NCBI GenBank assembly: GCA_013350335.1
Contig: CM023540.1
Span: forward strand, 48,529,222 to 48,593,221
Direction: 5' to 3'
Origin: Chimonanthus salicifolius
Taxonomy: Eukaryota; Streptophyta; Magnoliopsida; Laurales; Calycanthaceae
DNA length: 64,000 bases
A model generated the notes under the pieces. It saw nothing but the letters and a program-made list of their open reading frames with translations, did no database searches and had not been told where the DNA came from. The position numbers and the translations under genes were made by a program. Shown here in pieces: positions 59,440-64,000 of this stretch. Within the stretch, counting starts at the first letter, position 1. Every line of letters begins with the position of its first letter.

Positions 59440-61283
59440 TGTTAGTGCCCCTGGTAGAGTCCTTAAGTTTGTCAATTCCATAACTTAAGAAGAAGCACTT
59501 GCTATAAGCTTGAAGACTCAAGGTGATCAAGAGTGAAGATTATGCTCCAACAGATTGAAGCTCATCGTCATGGCAACCACAAAACATTTATTTGGTCATA
59601 GATGACTTTAGGTGGTACCCACACCTTATGAGGACCTTTCCTAGGTTTAATTGAATAAATGATAAAATCATGAAAAAGTCTAGAGAGGAAGCTGAATATT
59701 GAATTGGAAGAGAACCTAGAAATATGAATTAAGTTCACTGTCAGCTCGACCAGTCGTTCTCAATGATCCCTCGGTGAAGATAGGATCGACCCATCGTGGT
59801 AAAAGAATGGTCGGCCAGATTGACAAAGGTTCTGGAGCATTGAACTGTCATTCTAGTTGTGCCTCTGATCGAGAGTCTCGTATGCACTAACTCCTCGGTG
59901 AAACACTGAGACGACCCCTCGTGGTCAACGACTCTTCTGGAACTTAGAACTCAGGTGGACTCTCGAGAAAACAAACATATCGGTAATACAGACCGGTTGA
60001 GAGTACCACGACCGACACCTCAATAAAGGCTGATAGGTCGGTCTGGATAAGACTAGTTTTTGGACTTGAAACTCTGTCAGCATGGTGTTGCCCCAGACCA
60101 TGCCTCTCGTATGGACTGACCTCTTGGTGCCATGACTGTCGACCCATCAGTACCACAAACCTGTCGGTTAGATAAAAATTGTGTCGTTGAAAGTGCATTT
60201 AATGCTCAACGGTCGGGTAGTTGAACGATAATATTTTTAGTCTCTGGCTCCTAGGTGCTCCCAAACTGTCGGCACTAGACTGTCTCGAAAAACTGGTTGC
60301 CTTCTCTATAAATATCAATCTTTGTGCAACCAGTTGGACATCCTTTGGCAAATTCATTGGACCCTCATCATTATCAGTTAGCTTAAACAAGGGCCAATAA
60401 AAGGATCACTCTCTCTCTTGTGCCTACACTTGGAAAATCTAATACAACCAATCATATGGATTGAGTTTGTGAGAGAGAGAGAGGGGAAATGATAAACAAC
60501 TAGGATAGATATTGGTAGAACCAATTTCCTAGTCACCCTGAAATTGTAATTGCTCTACGAGGGCTATAAGGTGGAGTGTCGACACACATTGGGTGGATCT
60601 TGGAGAAGCACACATCAATGAGAAAGAGCTTCAAAGGCAAGTGCTTCTTGGTTTTAAATTTATTTAAAACCTTTATCTTGTGAAAGTGGATTAAGGAGGC
60701 TTGGCTCCGAAACCACTATAAAAAATTTAGAGCGTCGTCTCTGCCACATGTGGTGAGTGAAATTCCTAGCCAAATAAATATGTGGAATTCCTATTTTACT
60801 GTGGTGGGTGAAATTCTCAACTGATTGAGTGAGGTGAAATTCCTACTCTAATTGTGAGGATGTAAGTCCCCACTTAGTGGATTTGGAGATAGCTCAAGAT
60901 TGAGCTAGTCCTGATAGTGGATGTACGTTAGCTAACCGAGCCACTATAAATATGGTCTTATGTTGTTTGATCATTGTGTGTTTGTATTTTAGTATTTAAA
61001 TACTTTTCTCAACACACATCACTTTGCATTTTAATATCTTTATTTATAGATTGTGCTCAAGTATAGATAATCAAGAATATGCAAAGGGTTCTACACTTAG
61101 TGTGATCGTTTAAGAAGTTATAAACAATTTATTACACTAAACAAATCTCTTGATTAATATTGTTATTCCGTTGCACTTAAACTTTAAACAATAAAGAAAT
61201 TTGTGAACACCATGGAAACTGAGATTGACCTATTCACCCCCCTCTAGGGTCAATCATGTTCTAACACCAATTGAAAGAACTTT
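59440..61283 (+). repeat. Copia-like 3' LTR
   Basis: Collinear with 41661-43531; TATAAATAT at 60307-60315. Ends with 'ccaattgaaagaacttt'; the right edge is not exact because no target duplication was found. Confidence 0.85.
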
Positions 61284-64000
61284 TTGTTTGCAATGTAGTG
61301 TGATATATGCTGTGTGAGTGGGGCATATGTTGCATGAATGTGAAATATGTCGTATGAGTGGGATAATGGTTTGTGTGAATACTGGTCTGAGACTTGAGAG
61401 GATGATTCCGTTAAGGATCGCAGTGTAGATCGTATGTGGTGTTGGACAATGACTCACGGTGACGCTGCCTTGAATGTCCATGATATGGATTAAATGCAAT
61501 AGGAACTGAGCTGCGTCCTTTGATTAATGGTGGTGGAATCCGATACCTTAGTAATTTCTCTCGCTTGATTAAATTTCCATTTTTAGTTGTTTTAATTAAT
61601 TTTACAAATTCAATTTTCTCCATAAAAAAAATGTTAACTAGGTTAATGTTTGATTATTGGGCTTTTTAGTTTTGTTTCCTATTCATTCTAAAATCAAGTC
61701 TCGTTGGTTCAAAATCGCACTTGCATATCTCTATACTCCAATTTGATTCGTGCTCTTGCGAGTAAATATAAATTTAAAATTCTAATATGGAATTATTTCT
61801 CTAATCTTGGAAATTTAATTTTAATTTAGAAATATTCTAAAAATAGAACACAAGACCAAAAGTAGGAACAAAATCTAAAATTAGAAATTAACCATTCAAG
61901 AGATCTAACTTTCATGGAAAACACAAAATTTATCGAATTTCAATAAGATGGTGGAATAAATAAAAAAATTATAAATAATCTCAATCTAACTTTGAATACA
62001 AAATTAAGATGCAATTAATTAATTACCAACCTAGTTCACCAATTTCAAGAATTTTGAATTTATAAAAAAAAATAAGACCTATAATTACTTATGTACATAT
62101 TTACAATGTAATTGGTTCAAAGAATCAAGGAGGCATTAGTTTCCATATTTTAAAAACAAAATCAAGGCATAGAACATGGAGCTCACGTAAAATTTCAATT
62201 TTATTCAAGTCTTTCATCAAATTAGTTCCCTAATTAATCCGAACCTTAGATCTAGATTATTCATGCAATTCTCGATCTAACTATTTCATATGCTCCAAAA
62301 AACCTTAGACCTAAAATAGTAATGTTAATCAAAGATCTAACTATTTCATATGTCCAAATTAATTACCAAGGGAGGAGTCAAGAACTAAAATGATTCAGAC
62401 CATCATAATAGAAATCAAAATTTGGAAAACCTTAATTCTAATAATCTCACCTTCTTTTATTAATTAAAACATGGAATTAAAAATTCAAATGAATGGAATT
62501 TGGAAATAAATGAAACAAAGAAAATACAATGGAAATAATCCAACCTTAGAACCCAATATGGACTGAAAATTCGACAGTTTTTTCTCTTTTTTTTCTTCCT
62601 CTCCTTTCCATGCCAACCTTTGAATTCTCTTCAGCCAAGTTCAAATTGTCTCAATGGAGAGGCCTTAAATTTATAGATGTCAGGAGAGGCTAAATGCGCA
62701 ACCATGCGACCCACTCTCCAACTTAGCCTATCCTCTCCTTTCTAATCTTTATTAAGTCGGCCAAGCCATCGTATTCTTTGTATACAACTGAATCGGCCAG
62801 GACCTCCTTCTATATTTTTTTATCATTGCTAGCGTGTCCCACTTTGATTGGTTTCTTTTCTCATGCATCCACCGTCTCAACCTCCCTCTTCTATTTTCTA
62901 AATCAACCAACAACCTCCTTCGATCCTCTTAAATTCTTTATTTCCTTCTTTTTTTTTCCTTTCAATTTCTTATTCTATTTAGAGCTAGAGATACAGTCCT
63001 AATGGGTCTTCAGATGGTGATCGAATAGAATGAAAAGTCCTTGATTCTCTCTGTTTGCTATATTATTTGAAAGTGGTCGTTATTTGCAAAGGTTCCCAAG
63101 ATGTTTTTTCATGGGTTTCTGCCTCTCTTTTGTTAACACCTGTATGTTGTTCGATATTTCACTGCTTGACAAATTTACACTGCTCGCTACTAGGATGATT
63201 TCATTCTCAACAGATTTCTCCTTCAAATTACAACAATTGTTTCTTGTCCTCATAAGATTGGTTGTCTAAATTTTTTTCTCTGGTTTTGAGAAGATGTTGC
63301 TCTCTTTGTTGCTTTCATACTCGGTGGTTCTTCAAAAGATTTGCTGAAACACTGCTATGCTTTTATTCTTTGAGTGTTGATTGCTTGTATTAGCACACAT
63401 GCCTATCCAAAATGTTGACTTTCCTCTATGGAATATTTCCTCTCCCTAATCAAGGGATTGCAATTTCATTGTAATTGATTTTTGCCTCCATTAAAGAGGT
63501 CTGTAACACCATATATACTAGTGTTAAAGGAAAAGCCAGTGTGCAATTATTCAGAATTTTATATGGGACAGAGCCAGAGAATCCTCTGACCAGATTCTTT
63601 CCCTCCATTCCCTGACCCTTTTCTCTATTCCAGTGGACGCACGGTTCACCGCCTCTCTGTTTTCCTATGTCGGTGCTGCCTCTCACTTGATCTGTGGTTA
63701 GATCTGGTCTGGCCTCTCTGTCTTCAGCTCTCTATCGCCGCCGTCACTGCCTCTCGCTGGATCTGTACTTCGATCCGGGTTTTTGTTCGCTGCTGCCTGC
63801 ATCTGCCTCTTCTTCTTCAAACTGTGTTTTTTTTCTTCACTGCTGCGTTTTTGGATCAGACCTAGGCACGACCACCAATCACTGCTGATCAGCCCTCTAC
63901 TCGGCATTCTCTTCCTCGTCGTCCAGATCTACACCTCTCCTTTTTCATGATTCGTTTGTGCCTTGGATCTCTACTTTGGTGCTTTTCTAGTATCATTTCT
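61284..64000. other. Gene-free right flank, possible unidentified elements
   Basis: 61284-61520 resembles LTR-like text; 61620-62560 is AT-rich and non-coding; 62780-63000 and 63590-63960 are pyrimidine-rich on the + strand with 'ggatctgtacttcgatc'-like words, as in gene or LINE leaders. No ORF with recognisable domain lies inside; a gene or LINE may begin beyond the window. Confidence 0.4.

Larger units (their letters stand above)
41661..61283 (+). mobile_element. Old copia-like LTR retrotransposon, internally deleted and invaded
   Basis: Two collinear LTRs (41661-43531 and 59440-61283) with TGTTAGTGCCCC starts. After the 5' LTR a degenerate iMet PBS (ttaatattagagc, 43533-43545); before the 3' LTR a purine-rich aaatggagagat. 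The true internal sequence is only 43532 to about 46002 plus 58170-59439 (some 3.7 kb), because LTR D and element B sit in the middle. One gag-like relic is visible; RT and integrase were not found. Superfamily is inferred from the gag relic and PBS. Confidence 0.75.

Overview
This is a plant nuclear window: AT-rich, with one recognisable host gene and a dense, layered set of transposable elements typical of a flowering-plant genome. The host gene, at the left end on the + strand, is a two-exon cytochrome P450 of the CYP78A family. It is closest in character to CYP78A5/KLUH and is predicted at 519 aa, with every P450 signature intact. Species cannot be named from the sequence; a eudicot or magnoliid-like angiosperm is plausible but is inference.

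Layout. 1-1850: upstream DNA with a hAT-like MITE. 1847-4876: the P450 with TATA box, tiny uORF, 1.2-kb intron carrying a SINE with a 16-bp target duplication. 5.3-8.1 kb: a SINE relic and a 1.84-kb non-autonomous hAT element with an exact 8-bp TSD. 8805-21769: a 3.2-kb solo LTR (family A) split by a 9.75-kb Athila-type Ty3/gypsy element on the - strand. 21.8-27.4 kb: gene-free DNA with a foldback MITE, a SINE-like relic, a TRIM and a duplicated MITE. 27404-34539: an almost full-length but dead L1-type LINE on the - strand (RRM/DUF4283 ORF1, endonuclease, RT, zinc-binding domain, RNase H) broken by a foreign insertion of about 0.68 kb. 34643-41182: a solo LTR (family C) carrying a 73-bp palindromic tandem array and itself split by a second family-A solo LTR. 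41661-61283: an old copia-like element, invaded by an LTR remnant (family D), which was in turn invaded by a young gag-only long-LTR element (family B, 46642-56576). 61.3-64 kb: no gene identified.

The P450 is the only gene likely to work for the plant. The elements give a readable insertion order: copia, then D, then B on the right; C then A2 in the middle; A1 then Athila on the left. B has the most similar LTRs (about twenty substitutions seen by eye in 3.7 kb), Athila is older (about two dozen in 1.7 kb), and the copia element is the oldest of the three.

The most unusual signal is that the large LTRs (A, B, C, D) are full of short inverted repeats whose two arms change together between copies. 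A second oddity is a 131-bp piece of host flank duplicated at the PBS-LTR junction inside the Athila element. No new protein-coding system is visible.
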